Source: Thermodesulfovibrionales bacterium (GTDB lineage: Bacteria > Nitrospirota > Thermodesulfovibrionia > Thermodesulfovibrionales > UBA1546). From it: a stretch of 15,191 bases of DNA. The translations under genes and the position numbers were made by a program. The stretch covers positions 1-15,191 of the forward strand of contig JASEHP010000024.1 in NCBI GenBank assembly GCA_030018605.1, given 5' to 3'. The notes below the pieces were generated by a model. That model was not told where the DNA came from. It did not search any database and saw nothing but the letters and a program-made list of their open reading frames with translations. This document shows, piece after piece, positions 1-6,588 of the stretch (positions are counted from its first letter, which is position 1; the number at the start of each line of letters is the position of its first letter).

Positions 1-124
1 TTTCTCATAATGTTAAATTCCAAATTAAGGAGAATTCTTTATAGTTGACTCCTTTGTGCGATAACATTATTTTTTATGTCTACATGCACATTTCGGATGA
101 TTTTAGGGGAATCGGCGGAATGAG

Positions 125-580
125 TCAAGGAAAGTTTTCAAGTATCTCCTTTACAGTCTTCCCTTTCACAGGATGTTTTTTGTCAGGAGCAATCTCGGAA
201 AGGGGTTTTAAAACAAAATCTCTTTCTTGAAGGAGAGGGTGGGGGATTTCAAGATTATCTGTCTTTAAAATCAGATTATCATAGAAGATAATATCTAAAT
301 CAACAGCACGCGGGCCCCATTTGACAGTCTCTGTCCGCCCAATCTCTTTCTCTATCTCTTTCAAAACCCTGAGAAGCTCTTCAGGCTTTTTGTCAGTCTC
401 CACCTCAATTGCCATATTGATAAACTTCGGCTGGTCTTTAACTCCCCACGGCTCTGTCTCATACATAGAGGAATGTTTTTTCACGGCGATGCCATTTTCC
501 TTGAGGAGTTTAATTGCTTTCCGGCAGTTCTCTTCCCTCTCCCCGAGATTTGAACCTATGTTGATGTAAGCAATAGACAT
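125..580 (-). CDS. folK: 2-amino-4-hydroxy-6-hydroxymethyldihydropteridine pyrophosphokinase (HPPK)
   Basis: HPPK transfers pyrophosphate from ATP to 6-hydroxymethyl-7,8-dihydropterin, a cytosolic step of folate synthesis. The 151-residue length fits a single-domain FolK. Visible motifs are GSNLG at 9-13, the substrate-side ETEPWG around 41-46, FINM at 53-56, and the signature GRTETVKWGPRAVDLDI at about 81-97. In that signature R82, W88 and R91 line the ATP/pterin site and D95/D97 are the expected Mg2+ ligands. PHPLLQERDFVLKPL follows at about 113-127. No key residue is missing. The gene lies 86 bp downstream of dapL on the same strand and is probably co-transcribed. No Shine-Dalgarno is visible before the ATG: the upstream bases belong to a palindromic repeat cluster. 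Translation may therefore depend on coupling or on an unstructured leader. The family call is secure; the start is the only reasonable one. Confidence 0.95.
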   Translation of the reverse strand: MSIAYINIGSNLGEREENCRKAIKLLKENGIAVKKHSSMYETEPWGVKDQPKFINMAIEVETDKKPEELLRVLKEIEKEIGRTETVKWGPRAVDLDIIFYDNLILKTDNLEIPHPLLQERDFVLKPLSEIAPDKKHPVKGKTVKEILENFP

Positions 581-585
581 AATGT

Positions 586-673
586 GTTATAGCGTTGTTG
601 CGCTTATTGAGTTATAGCGTTTATTGCGATAAACATTTTTTGAGCTATAACGCACAACGCCTTACGCTATAAC
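586..673. repeat. Palindromic repeat cluster between dapL and folK
   Basis: The 8-base core GTTATAGC occurs at 586-593 and 611-618. Its reverse complement GCTATAAC occurs at 644-651 and 666-673. The 10-base forms GTTATAGCGT (586-595, 611-620) and ACGCTATAAC (664-673) are exact inverted matches. The cluster can fold into a large imperfect hairpin with two like-oriented units in each arm. The last unit overlaps the final codons and stop of dapL. It lies between two co-directional genes and has no T-tract, so it looks more like an intra-operon processing, stability or attenuation element than a standard terminator. The function is inferred only. Confidence 0.7.
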
Positions 674-1833
674 GCTTTCTTTATCCTCTCAACCGCTTCT
701 TTAATCCTTTCCACCGGAGCTGTGAGCGCAAATCTTACATATCCTTCTCCGGGCGCTCCGAAACCATTGCCGGGTGTCGCGAGCACTCCTGCCTTATCAA
801 GAAGGTGGGCAACGAAACTTGAAGAATCGAATCCTGAAGGCGCTTTCGCCCAGAGATAAAATGTCGCCTTTGGTTTTATCAGATGGAAGCCAATGCCCTT
901 CAAGCCATTGTAAAGAGCATCTCTTCTGTCCTGATATGTTTTTCTGATGTCTAAGAGAATGGACTCGTCGGTATTGAATGCGGTAATGGCTGCCTCTTGA
1001 ATTGCCTGAAACACGCCTGAATCAAGGTTTGATTTTATTTTTCCGAGCCCCGCAATAACATCCTTATTGCCTGCGGCAAAACCGATTCTCCAGCCGGTCA
1101 TGTTGTATGTCTTTGAGAGCGAATGAAACTCTATGCCTACATCCTTTGCGCCTTCTATCTCAAGAAAACTTATCGGCTTTTCATTATCGTAATAAACCTC
1201 GGAATATGCTGCGTCATGGCAAATGATGATGTTATATTTTTTTGCAAGGCTTATCGCCTCTTTGTAAAATTCCGCTGATGCTGTTGCAGACGTCGGGTTG
1301 TTGGGATAGTTCAGGAACATAAGCTTTGCTTTTTTAAATATATCCTCGGGGATTATTTTGAAATCAGGAAGAAATCCGTTTTCTTCTTTTAACGGCATCA
1401 TGTAACTTTCTCCTCCTGCAAACAATGTTCCGACAGGATACACAGGATAGCCCGGAGACGGGACAAGAACAACATCGCCGGGATTTATGAATGCAAGGGG
1501 AATGTGCCCGATGCCTTCTTTAGAGCCGATAAGGGATAATACTTCTGTCTTTGAATCTAATGAGACATTGAATCTTTTTTTATACCATTCAGCAACCGCT
1601 TCCCTGAAAGAGAGCATTCCCTCATAAGAAGGATAGCGGTGATGAGCAGGATTCTCAACAGCCTTTTTCATCGCATCAACTATGTGCTTTGGAGTCGGAA
1701 TGTCGGGGTCGCCTATGCTCAGGTCTATGAGGTCGATGCCTCTTGCAAGGGCTTCCTGTTTCATTTTGTCTATTGCCGCAAAGAGATACGGCGGGAGGTG
1801 TTTAACTCTGTCGGATAACTGAACGGATATCAT
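667..1833 (-). CDS. dapL: LL-diaminopimelate aminotransferase
   Basis: This PLP enzyme converts tetrahydrodipicolinate directly to LL-diaminopimelate, the short bacterial/plant route to lysine and meso-DAP for peptidoglycan. The 388 residues are a complete fold-type I, class I aminotransferase. SIGDPDIPTP lies at 39-48 and the substrate-arm tyrosine region YPSYEG at 67-72. NYPNNPT lies at 175-181 (N179 contacts PLP) and D207/Y210 fall in CHDAAYSEVYY. The Schiff-base lysine is K241 in SLSKTYNMTGWRIGF, and R367 in YVRFAL binds the carboxylate. The N-terminal SDRVKHLPPYLFAAID and the overall pattern match the DapL type common in Deltaproteobacteria and Nitrospirota better than AspC or AlaT. A good Shine-Dalgarno (AAAGGAGC, about 1844-1851) precedes the ATG. 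The promoter at 1872-1900 drives it, and folK follows. The last codons lie within a repeat unit. Confidence 0.9.
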   Translation of the reverse strand: MISVQLSDRVKHLPPYLFAAIDKMKQEALARGIDLIDLSIGDPDIPTPKHIVDAMKKAVENPAHHRYPSYEGMLSFREAVAEWYKKRFNVSLDSKTEVLSLIGSKEGIGHIPLAFINPGDVVLVPSPGYPVYPVGTLFAGGESYMMPLKEENGFLPDFKIIPEDIFKKAKLMFLNYPNNPTSATASAEFYKEAISLAKKYNIIICHDAAYSEVYYDNEKPISFLEIEGAKDVGIEFHSLSKTYNMTGWRIGFAAGNKDVIAGLGKIKSNLDSGVFQAIQEAAITAFNTDESILLDIRKTYQDRRDALYNGLKGIGFHLIKPKATFYLWAKAPSGFDSSSFVAHLLDKAGVLATPGNGFGAPGEGYVRFALTAPVERIKEAVERIKKAL

Positions 1834-1871
1834 TGATTCAAAAGCTCCTTTCAGATTTAATTTTCCCGTTT

Positions 1872-1900
1872 ATTATAAACAATAAAAATCATGAAGTAAA
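1872..1900 (-). promoter_or_regulatory. Sigma70-type promoter for dapL-folK
   Basis: On the minus strand TTTACT (1900-1895) and a consensus TATAAT (1877-1872) are separated by 17 bases. The predicted start at about 1865 lies upstream of the dapL Shine-Dalgarno. Its -35 box is immediately adjacent to the -35 box of the divergent plus-strand promoter. Confidence 0.65.
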
Positions 1901-1929
1901 TTGACATGAAACACGCAAAGAATTAAAAT
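1901..1929 (+). promoter_or_regulatory. Sigma70-type promoter for the TPR/cNMP gene
   Basis: A consensus TTGACA (1901-1906), a 17-base spacer and TAAAAT (1924-1929) give a strong vegetative promoter. The predicted start at about 1936 leaves a leader of only about 10 bases, which holds the weak Shine-Dalgarno AAAGGGCGG before the ATG at 1947. Confidence 0.7.
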
Positions 1930-1946
1930 TACGAAAGGGCGGATAT

Positions 1947-2270
1947 ATGGATAGCAAGCAATGGGAATTATATTTTGATGCTGTAAAGAGCAATAGCTGG
2001 CAAAAGGCCATGGATTCGCTTAATGCCATCCTGAAAACCGAGCCTAAAAATCCTCAGGTTCATCTTAAGATCGGAGATATCTTCCAGAAAAAAGGCGATA
2101 TCAGCAGCGCTGTGTCAGCCTACCAGCAGTCCGCATGGCTTTTGATGAAAGACGGATACATGCAGAAGGCGCTTGCTGTTTTTAAGATAATACTCAGGCT
2201 TGACCCCAATAATGCTGAGGCAATCAAGAACACCAAAGAGCTGATGATGGAGATTGAAGGCGCAAAATAA
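1947..2270 (+). CDS. TPR-repeat protein (probable N-terminal half of a split TPR-cNMP-binding protein)
   Basis: The 107 residues form about three tetratricopeptide helical pairs at roughly 5-35, 36-69 and 71-104. TPR features include W18/A21, the K41-IGDIFQKKGD-I run and ALAVFKIILRLDPNNAEA (75-92). TPRs mediate protein-protein contacts; there is no signal peptide or membrane segment, so the product is cytosolic. The reading frame ends at TAA (2268-2270) just after an A4 run. The frame of the downstream cNMP-domain gene opens at 2258 and reads straight through as IKPAEEPSIP into its first Met. One extra A in that run, or a -1 slip on the AAA lysine codon, would give a single protein of about 342 residues. 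As drawn, the short form may be a frameshifted fragment, a sequencing error or a recoded product. Confidence 0.8.
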   Translation: MDSKQWELYFDAVKSNSWQKAMDSLNAILKTEPKNPQVHLKIGDIFQKKGDISSAVSAYQQSAWLLMKDGYMQKALAVFKIILRLDPNNAEAIKNTKELMMEIEGAK

Positions 2271-2296
2271 AACCTGCTGAAGAGCCTTCCATCCCC

Positions 2297-2974
2297 ATGC
2301 CTGCAGGTGAAGAGAAACCAGATGAAGAGGCCGCTGCCGAATCTTATTTTACAGCAGGAGCAGAAATTGAACCGGAGAAAGAGGAGCAGGTCGTAGACTC
2401 AACTCTACGAGACGTTACAGTTGCGCCGCCTGAAAATATGGATTTTATTGAACGGACATCATTTTACGAAGAACCTCAATCGCCAGCCGCAGGTTTTGAA
2501 GCGAAAGACGAGAAAAAGATTGAGATTCAGCCCGAAGCAGATGTGAAAGAGCCTGATTTACGTATTCAGTTTCTATCATCCCTTCCTGAAGATGAAATAA
2601 AACAAATAATCGAGAGGCTTAAAACGCAGTCATTTTTGCTGGGGAAGAAGGTTGTTGAAGAAGGGGACTTTGGTGATTCCATATTCGTCATAACATCAGG
2701 CGAAGCTAAGGTTGTTGCTCATATACTCGGCAAGGAGATAGAGCTTGCAACCCTGTCTGTTGGTGATGTATTCGGCGAGGTGGCGTTTCTGACCGGAAGA
2801 CCGAGGACTGCTTCTGTTATTGCTGATTGTGAGCTTAGGGTAATGGAATTTAACAGGCTTATCCTTGAGGAGATATTTGAGAAATACCCTGAAATCCTGA
2901 AAAAGTTAGAGGACTTCTATCACTCACATCTTGAGGATACTCTCAACAAGGTAAGGGTGAAGATAAAAAAATAG
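2297..2974 (+). CDS. Cyclic nucleotide-binding domain protein (probable C-terminal part of the TPR fusion)
   Basis: Residues 1-85 are an acidic, Pro/Glu-rich, probably disordered linker. About 88-205 is a CAP/cNMP-binding domain. LLGKKVVEEGDFGDSIFVITSGEAKV (114-139) covers the first strands, and the phosphate-binding cassette is FGEVAFLTGRPRTASV (159-174), with G160, E161 and R170 retained, so cyclic-nucleotide binding is plausible. There is no DNA-binding helix-turn-helix after it; the C-terminus is a short Lys-rich helix. This points to a signalling or scaffold role rather than a Crp-type regulator. The ATG at 2297 has no Shine-Dalgarno, and the frame stays open upstream to 2258. Both facts support fusion with the preceding TPR segment. 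The TAG stop lies inside the terminator stem. The ligand and partners are unknown. Confidence 0.85.
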   Translation: MPAGEEKPDEEAAAESYFTAGAEIEPEKEEQVVDSTLRDVTVAPPENMDFIERTSFYEEPQSPAAGFEAKDEKKIEIQPEADVKEPDLRIQFLSSLPEDEIKQIIERLKTQSFLLGKKVVEEGDFGDSIFVITSGEAKVVAHILGKEIELATLSVGDVFGEVAFLTGRPRTASVIADCELRVMEFNRLILEEIFEKYPEILKKLEDFYHSHLEDTLNKVRVKIKK

Positions 2975-3004
2975 GGCGCTAAATATTCTTAGCGCCCTAT
3001 TTTT
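2971..3004. terminator. Bidirectional rho-independent terminator
   Basis: A perfect 12-bp stem (2971-2982 with 2989-3000) encloses a 6-base loop. It is followed by TTTT on the plus strand and preceded by an A-run (2965-2970) that gives a U-tract on the minus strand. It lies between the convergent cNMP-domain gene and the Lys-rich gene and can serve both. The TAG stop of the plus-strand gene (2972-2974) is in the stem. Confidence 0.92.
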
Positions 3005-3015
3005 GAGAAATAATA

Positions 3016-3459
3016 TTATTTCTTCTTTTCTGCCGGAGCTGCTTCTTTCTTCATAGGCTCTTCTTTTTTCATAGGCTTTTCCATCTTCTTTGCTGCTGCC
3101 TTTACTGTAACCTTCTTAGCGGTATTCTTGCCGTCTGCTGCTGTGTATTTTGCTTCTACTTTGTCGCCAGCCTTAATACCTGCGAGTGTTTTGTCGTCAA
3201 CTGATATGACAACATCACCCTTTTTACCTTTTACGGTAATTGTCTTTGCAGCTGCATCAACTGCTGCAAGCTCGCCTGTAACCTGCATAACCTTTGCGGC
3301 AGCCTTCTTCTCTTTCATCGGCTCTGCCTTCTTTTCAGCAGGCATTGCCTCTTTCTTTGCAGGAGCAGGAGCAGCCTTCTTCTCCTCTGCTGCGATAGAT
3401 ACTGAAGCAACTGCGAATACAAAGAGTACTGCAACGATAAGAGCTATCATCTTCTTCAT
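3016..3459 (-). CDS. Secreted Lys/Ala/Glu/Pro-rich small protein with a DUF5666-like central domain
   Basis: I place the start at the ATG 3459-3457, not at an in-frame ATG 33 bases upstream. It follows a strong Shine-Dalgarno (GGGAGG, about 3468-3473) and begins a clear signal peptide (MKKMIALIVAVLFVFAVAS, cleavage near residue 23-24). The 147 residues comprise a Lys/Ala/Pro-rich arm (25-57), a compact beta-rich module (58-120) and a Lys/Met/Glu-rich tail with PMKK repeats (121-147). The module reads G-x-L-x-x-VD...KTITVKG...IKAGDKVEAKYTAADGK and recalls DUF5666/OB-like periplasmic modules. The protein is probably periplasmic and very basic outside the core. A sigma54 promoter sits 45 bp upstream, directly after the NtrC-type regulator gene, so it is a likely target of that regulator. 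The precise function is unknown. Confidence 0.8.
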   Translation of the reverse strand: MKKMIALIVAVLFVFAVASVSIAAEEKKAAPAPAKKEAMPAEKKAEPMKEKKAAAKVMQVTGELAAVDAAAKTITVKGKKGDVVISVDDKTLAGIKAGDKVEAKYTAADGKNTAKKVTVKAAAKKMEKPMKKEEPMKKEAAPAEKKK

Positions 3460-3503
3460 AGATTCACCTCCCTTCAATTTAAAATACATCAAAGATATGA
3501 GAA

Positions 3504-3519
3504 AGCAATAACTGTGCCA
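3504..3519 (-). promoter_or_regulatory. Sigma54 (RpoN) -24/-12 promoter upstream of the Lys-rich secreted protein
   Basis: Read on the minus strand: TGGCAC (3519-3514), five bases AGTTA, then TTGCT (3508-3504). This matches the consensus TGGCACGNNNNTTGCW except for A in place of the G after TGGCAC. The GG and GC doublets have the exact spacing. The predicted start at about 3493 leaves a leader of about 34 bases containing the Shine-Dalgarno. The adjacent upstream gene encodes a GAFTGA-bearing sigma54 activator. A sigma70-like reading (TTGGCA, 17 bases, TATCTT at 3497-3492) overlaps it. Confidence 0.8.
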
Positions 3520-3551
3520 AGCAAAAGCACCTTACAACCACAGGATTTTTA

Positions 3552-3565
3552 AGGAGAAATCTCCT
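3552..3565. promoter_or_regulatory. Small dyad downstream of the regulator gene (possible activator site)
   Basis: AGGAGA (3552-3557) is inverted as TCTCCT (3560-3565) across two bases. It lies about 65 bp upstream of the predicted sigma54 transcription start and just after the regulator's stop. It could be part of an upstream activator site or a weak 3' hairpin. Six base pairs is too short to decide. Confidence 0.25.
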
Positions 3566-4948
3566 CTATTGAGAAATGTTATCCTTTTTTGGGGAGGTAT
3601 TGCTGCCGAGCTTTTCCCACCTGTACCAGAAGGTTTTATAGCTCATCCCGAGCAGTCTTGCCGCTTTTGCGGCAACATTATTGGACTTAATCATAGCTTT
3701 CCTCAGAAGTTCATCTTCAAGCTTCTCAAAATTTATCCCTTCGTCCGGGATGTCAATGTTCAGAAGGCCGCATGGCTGGAACAACTTTAGTTCGCTCTTT
3801 ATATCCTTGAGCATTATTGCGTTGGAATCGCACATGAGAATAGCTGTTTCTATTACCGACTCAAGCTGTCTTATATTGCCGGGCCAGTAGTACTCTGCAA
3901 GGGCATTCATTGCGCTCTCTTCCGCACCTTTGACTCTTTTCCCGAATTCCTGATTGTATTTTTTGATAAAGAAATCTGTTAGTGCTGGTATGTCTTCCTT
4001 CCTTTCGCGCAGGGGCGGAAGCTCAATCGTCACTACCTTAAGCCTGTAGTAGAGGTCTTCCCTGAAGGCTCCCTTTTGCATCTCTTTTTCTATATCCTTA
4101 TTTGTCGCAGTAATGATTCTGACGTCTACTTTTATGGCATCCCTTCCGCCGAGACGCCTTACCTCTTTTTCCTGAAGAACGCGCAATATTTTTGACTGAG
4201 TCATCTGAGGCAGGTCTCCGACCTCGTCAAGAAAAAGAGTGCCGCCTGTTGTTGCTTCAAACAGTCCTATCCGTCTTGATGCAGCGCCTGTAAATGCTCC
4301 TGCCTCGTAGCCGAACAATTCGCTCTCAAGCAGGTTTTCAGGTATTGCGGCGCAGTTGATGGCAGTGAATGGTTTTGTGCGCCGCGGGCTGTTATAGTGG
4401 ATTGCCTTTGCGGCAAGCTCCTTGCCTGTTCCGCTCTCACCGAGTATAAGCACAGTGGCAGCGCTTGAAGATACTTTTTTCATAATCTCCACTGCGTCTG
4501 TCATTTTTTTTGAACGTCCTATAATGCCCTCTATCCTGAACTTATCGAATAAAGCCTTCTGAAGCTGCTGATTTTCCTTTATCAGTTCGGTTCTTTCAAT
4601 GGCCCTTTTAACAGTAAGCAGGACTACGTCTTTATCAAGCGGTTTGGTCAGATAGTCGAAAGCGCCTTTTTTCATAGCCTCAACCGCTGACGAGACGGTT
4701 CCGTAGGCAGTCATAATAATCACGGCAGGCGCAATCTCATCTTTCCGCACTTCTCCAATAAGTTCTACACCGTCCATTCCGCCAAGCTTTAGGTCAGTGA
4801 GGATTAAATCAGGGTTAAATTCCCTTGAAATCTTTACGGCATCTTCACCGGAAGACGCTGCGCGAATCTCATAACCGCAGTCTTCAAGTATTGTTTTCAG
4901 GATGTCTCTCTGGAGAGGCTCATCATCAACTACAAGTATGCCCGGCAC
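3566..4948 (-). CDS. NtrC-family sigma54-dependent response regulator
   Basis: This 460-residue regulator is phosphorylated by its partner kinase and then remodels RNA polymerase-sigma54 using ATP. The receiver domain (1-120) has acidic residues D8/D9, phospho-acceptor D52, T80 and K102. The AAA+ domain (about 140-375) has Walker A GESGTGKE (170-177), the sigma54-contacting loop GAFTGA (217-222), Walker B TLFLDE (237-242) and WPGNIRQLE (355-363). A Fis-type helix-turn-helix closes the protein (about 412-448, NNVAAKAARLLGMSYKTFWYRWEKLG). The start is GTG at 4948-4946 with AAGGAG (about 4953-4958) before it. The kinase gene lies 60 bp upstream on the same strand. The nearest downstream gene has a sigma54 promoter, so it is the likely target. 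The layout resembles ZraR/HydG-type systems; the signal is unknown, so no symbol is given. Confidence 0.95.
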   Translation of the reverse strand: MPGILVVDDEPLQRDILKTILEDCGYEIRAASSGEDAVKISREFNPDLILTDLKLGGMDGVELIGEVRKDEIAPAVIIMTAYGTVSSAVEAMKKGAFDYLTKPLDKDVVLLTVKRAIERTELIKENQQLQKALFDKFRIEGIIGRSKKMTDAVEIMKKVSSSAATVLILGESGTGKELAAKAIHYNSPRRTKPFTAINCAAIPENLLESELFGYEAGAFTGAASRRIGLFEATTGGTLFLDEVGDLPQMTQSKILRVLQEKEVRRLGGRDAIKVDVRIITATNKDIEKEMQKGAFREDLYYRLKVVTIELPPLRERKEDIPALTDFFIKKYNQEFGKRVKGAEESAMNALAEYYWPGNIRQLESVIETAILMCDSNAIMLKDIKSELKLFQPCGLLNIDIPDEGINFEKLEDELLRKAMIKSNNVAAKAARLLGMSYKTFWYRWEKLGSNTSPKKDNISQ

Positions 4949-4972
4949 TTATTCTCCTTTTCGTCATAGATT

Positions 4973-5049
4973 GAGCAGCAGCGCAGTAGCCCAGTAACGC
5001 AGTAGCCTTTAACTACTGCTCTCTGTTGCTCCACTGATCTTCTGCTCTG
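4973..5049. repeat. Degenerate GCAGTAG/CTACTGC palindrome between kinase and regulator genes
   Basis: One side holds GAGCAGCAG, GCAGTAG (4983-4989) and GCAGTAG (4999-5005). The other holds CTACTGC (5013-5019), TGCTCC and CTTCTGCTCTG (5039-5049). The core hairpin GCAGTAG/CTACTGC has 7 bp and a 7-base loop covering the kinase stop codon. ACTACTGCTCT (5012-5022) and CTTCTGCTCTG recur (the second inverted) in the repeat at 13030-13130. The palindrome extends into the kinase gene and encodes its last residues. Confidence 0.65.
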
Positions 5050-6475
5050 TCTTTACTGCTGGCAAGCTTATCACCACAGCGCTGCCGTCTCCCGTAATAC
5101 TATGGATGTTCACTTTCCCTCCGTGTTCCTCAACGACTCTTTTTGTCATTGCAAGCCCGAGCCCAAGCCCGTTTCTCTTTGTGGTGTAAAACGGCTCAAA
5201 AATCTTCGGTAATTCATCCTCAGGGATTCCATTTCCGGTATCTTTGATAATAATTGAAAGCATTTCTTCCGCTGTCTCTGTCCTTATAGTCAATACGCCA
5301 CCGTCAGGCATAGCCTGAAACGCATTCAATACGACGTTAAAGACGCATGTTTTTATGAGGTCAGGGTCTATGTTAAGCGATGGAAACGAATCGTAGTCTT
5401 TTATTATTTTTATCTTTTCCGCCTCTGCCTTTGCCCATATTATTTCTATTATATCTTCAAGGAGCTTGCCGATATCCGCTTTTTGCAGATTCAGTTTAAG
5501 AGGTTTTCCGTAATCAAGGAACTCCTCCACGAGTTTATTCAAGCGCTGAATCTCATGCTTGATATTAGATATAAGAGAGTGGAATTTTTCCGCCTCAATG
5601 TTGCCGTCGGGAGAGAATTTTTCTTTTATATGGTCTACGCTCAGGCTTATGAAATTAAGGGGGTTTCTTATCTCATGTGCTATGCTTCTTGAAAGCTGGC
5701 CGATGCCCGAAAGGTGTTCTGCTTCGCGCAGCTTTTCCTCCATCTGTTTCTGCTCGCGCAGTTTCTGTGCCATAAAATTAAAACTCCGTGTAAGCTCTCC
5801 GATCTCATCTTTGCTGTCGGTTGCAAGGGTTTGTTTAAGGTCCCCTGCCGCAATCCTGTTTGCGGCGGACACGACTTTATGTATGGGCTTTGTGTATCTC
5901 CAAGAAAGGAGCATGGCTAATCCGATGCCGAGTCCGAAGACCATAAGCGTGCTTATAATCCTTTTTATCATATTGATGCGCAGCGATTTCGAAAAATCAT
6001 CGGTATTGATCTTTAAGTGAATATATCCGTAATGCTCTTCTCCTGCTATGACAGGCAGTATGAGATTGTATGTCTTTCTATCTTCGCGTGACACGGATTC
6101 GCCGAGCTCTGCCTTGATAATCAGTTCCTTTCTTTTCTGGCTCAGAGCCTTGCCAATCTTTGTCGGGTTTGAACTTGCAATTATCTCGTCGGCATTGCTG
6201 ATTATAGAGATTTCCTTTACATCTTTTACATTCAGGCTCTGGAGATATTGATGCAGCCTTGCCTCATCCGTAGACCCCTGGCTTGTTATCTCTTTAACGC
6301 CTACCTGAATCGCCTTTGAAAGTTCAAAAATCTGCGCCTCAAATGCCTTATGCAGCGCCTTCTCAGATTGCGAATACAAAACCATAAGAATCGACGTGAG
6401 GATAAAGCTCAGGAATATCATCATCAAAATGAGCTTTTTATTAAGAGAAAGGCCGAGAAAAAAGTCTTTTAACAT
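5009..6475 (-). CDS. Membrane sensor histidine kinase (HAMP-HisKA-HATPase)
   Basis: The 488-residue kinase senses an extracytoplasmic signal and phosphorylates the adjacent NtrC-type regulator. A first membrane helix spans about 15-34 and a periplasmic sensor about 35-168 (single Cache/PAS-like, no recognised ligand motif). The second membrane helix spans about 172-193. A HAMP domain (about 194-245) includes the TKP at 195-197 and ends near DEIGELTRSFN. The HisKA box LSRSIAHEIRNPLNF has phospho-acceptor H267. The HATPase has N380/N384 in the N box, DTGNG (412-416) and GLGLG (436-440). All catalytic boxes are intact. The last 15 residues (474-488, VKTEQKISGATESSS) are encoded by the palindromic repeat and are probably not ancestral to the family. 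No strong Shine-Dalgarno precedes the ATG. It heads the kinase-regulator operon. Confidence 0.95.
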   Translation of the reverse strand: MLKDFFLGLSLNKKLILMMIFLSFILTSILMVLYSQSEKALHKAFEAQIFELSKAIQVGVKEITSQGSTDEARLHQYLQSLNVKDVKEISIISNADEIIASSNPTKIGKALSQKRKELIIKAELGESVSREDRKTYNLILPVIAGEEHYGYIHLKINTDDFSKSLRINMIKRIISTLMVFGLGIGLAMLLSWRYTKPIHKVVSAANRIAAGDLKQTLATDSKDEIGELTRSFNFMAQKLREQKQMEEKLREAEHLSGIGQLSRSIAHEIRNPLNFISLSVDHIKEKFSPDGNIEAEKFHSLISNIKHEIQRLNKLVEEFLDYGKPLKLNLQKADIGKLLEDIIEIIWAKAEAEKIKIIKDYDSFPSLNIDPDLIKTCVFNVVLNAFQAMPDGGVLTIRTETAEEMLSIIIKDTGNGIPEDELPKIFEPFYTTKRNGLGLGLAMTKRVVEEHGGKVNIHSITGDGSAVVISLPAVKTEQKISGATESSS

Positions 6476-6508
6476 ATATTTAGCTTATCAGGTATGGAAA
6501 TTGGAAAT

Positions 6509-6526
6509 CAAGCAGGAGTTTGCTTG
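6509..6526. promoter_or_regulatory. Inverted repeat in the divergent intergenic region
   Basis: CAAGCA (6509-6514) and TGCTTG (6521-6526) form a perfect 6-bp dyad with a 6-base centre. It lies between the kinase start and the plus-strand gene at 6589, upstream of the plus-strand promoter candidate. It could be an operator, but no matching second site was found. Confidence 0.25.
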
Positions 6527-6534
6527 CTACTTTC

Positions 6535-6563
6535 TTGGCCAAAATGATATATTGCCCTATATA
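6535..6563 (+). promoter_or_regulatory. Sigma70-type promoter candidate for the 6589 gene
   Basis: TTGGCC (6535-6540), a 17-base spacer and TATATA (6558-6563) are followed by a short leader with AAGGAG (6577-6582), 6 bases before the ATG at 6589. The region is AT-rich, so chance matches are possible. Confidence 0.45.
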
Positions 6564-6588
6564 TTTTTGAGATTATAAGGAGAAATGC

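Noticed and set aside
45..73. TTGACT, 17 bases, TATTTT on the plus strand at the left edge
   Set aside because: It points antisense into folK, no plus-strand gene follows, and the region is AT-rich.
3128..3511. Plus-strand open frame of 127 codons opposite the Lys-rich protein
   Set aside because: Its Ala/Ser/Phe-rich composition is the complement of the Lys/Ala-rich gene, which has a signal peptide, Shine-Dalgarno and promoter.
3492..3520. Sigma70 promoter TTGGCA-17-TATCTT upstream of the Lys-rich protein
   Set aside because: It overlaps the sigma54 element, which is a far closer consensus match and sits next to a sigma54 activator; it remains possible as a second promoter.
6585..6587. ATG just upstream of the 6589 start
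   Set aside because: It is out of frame with the conserved protein and only two bases from the Shine-Dalgarno.
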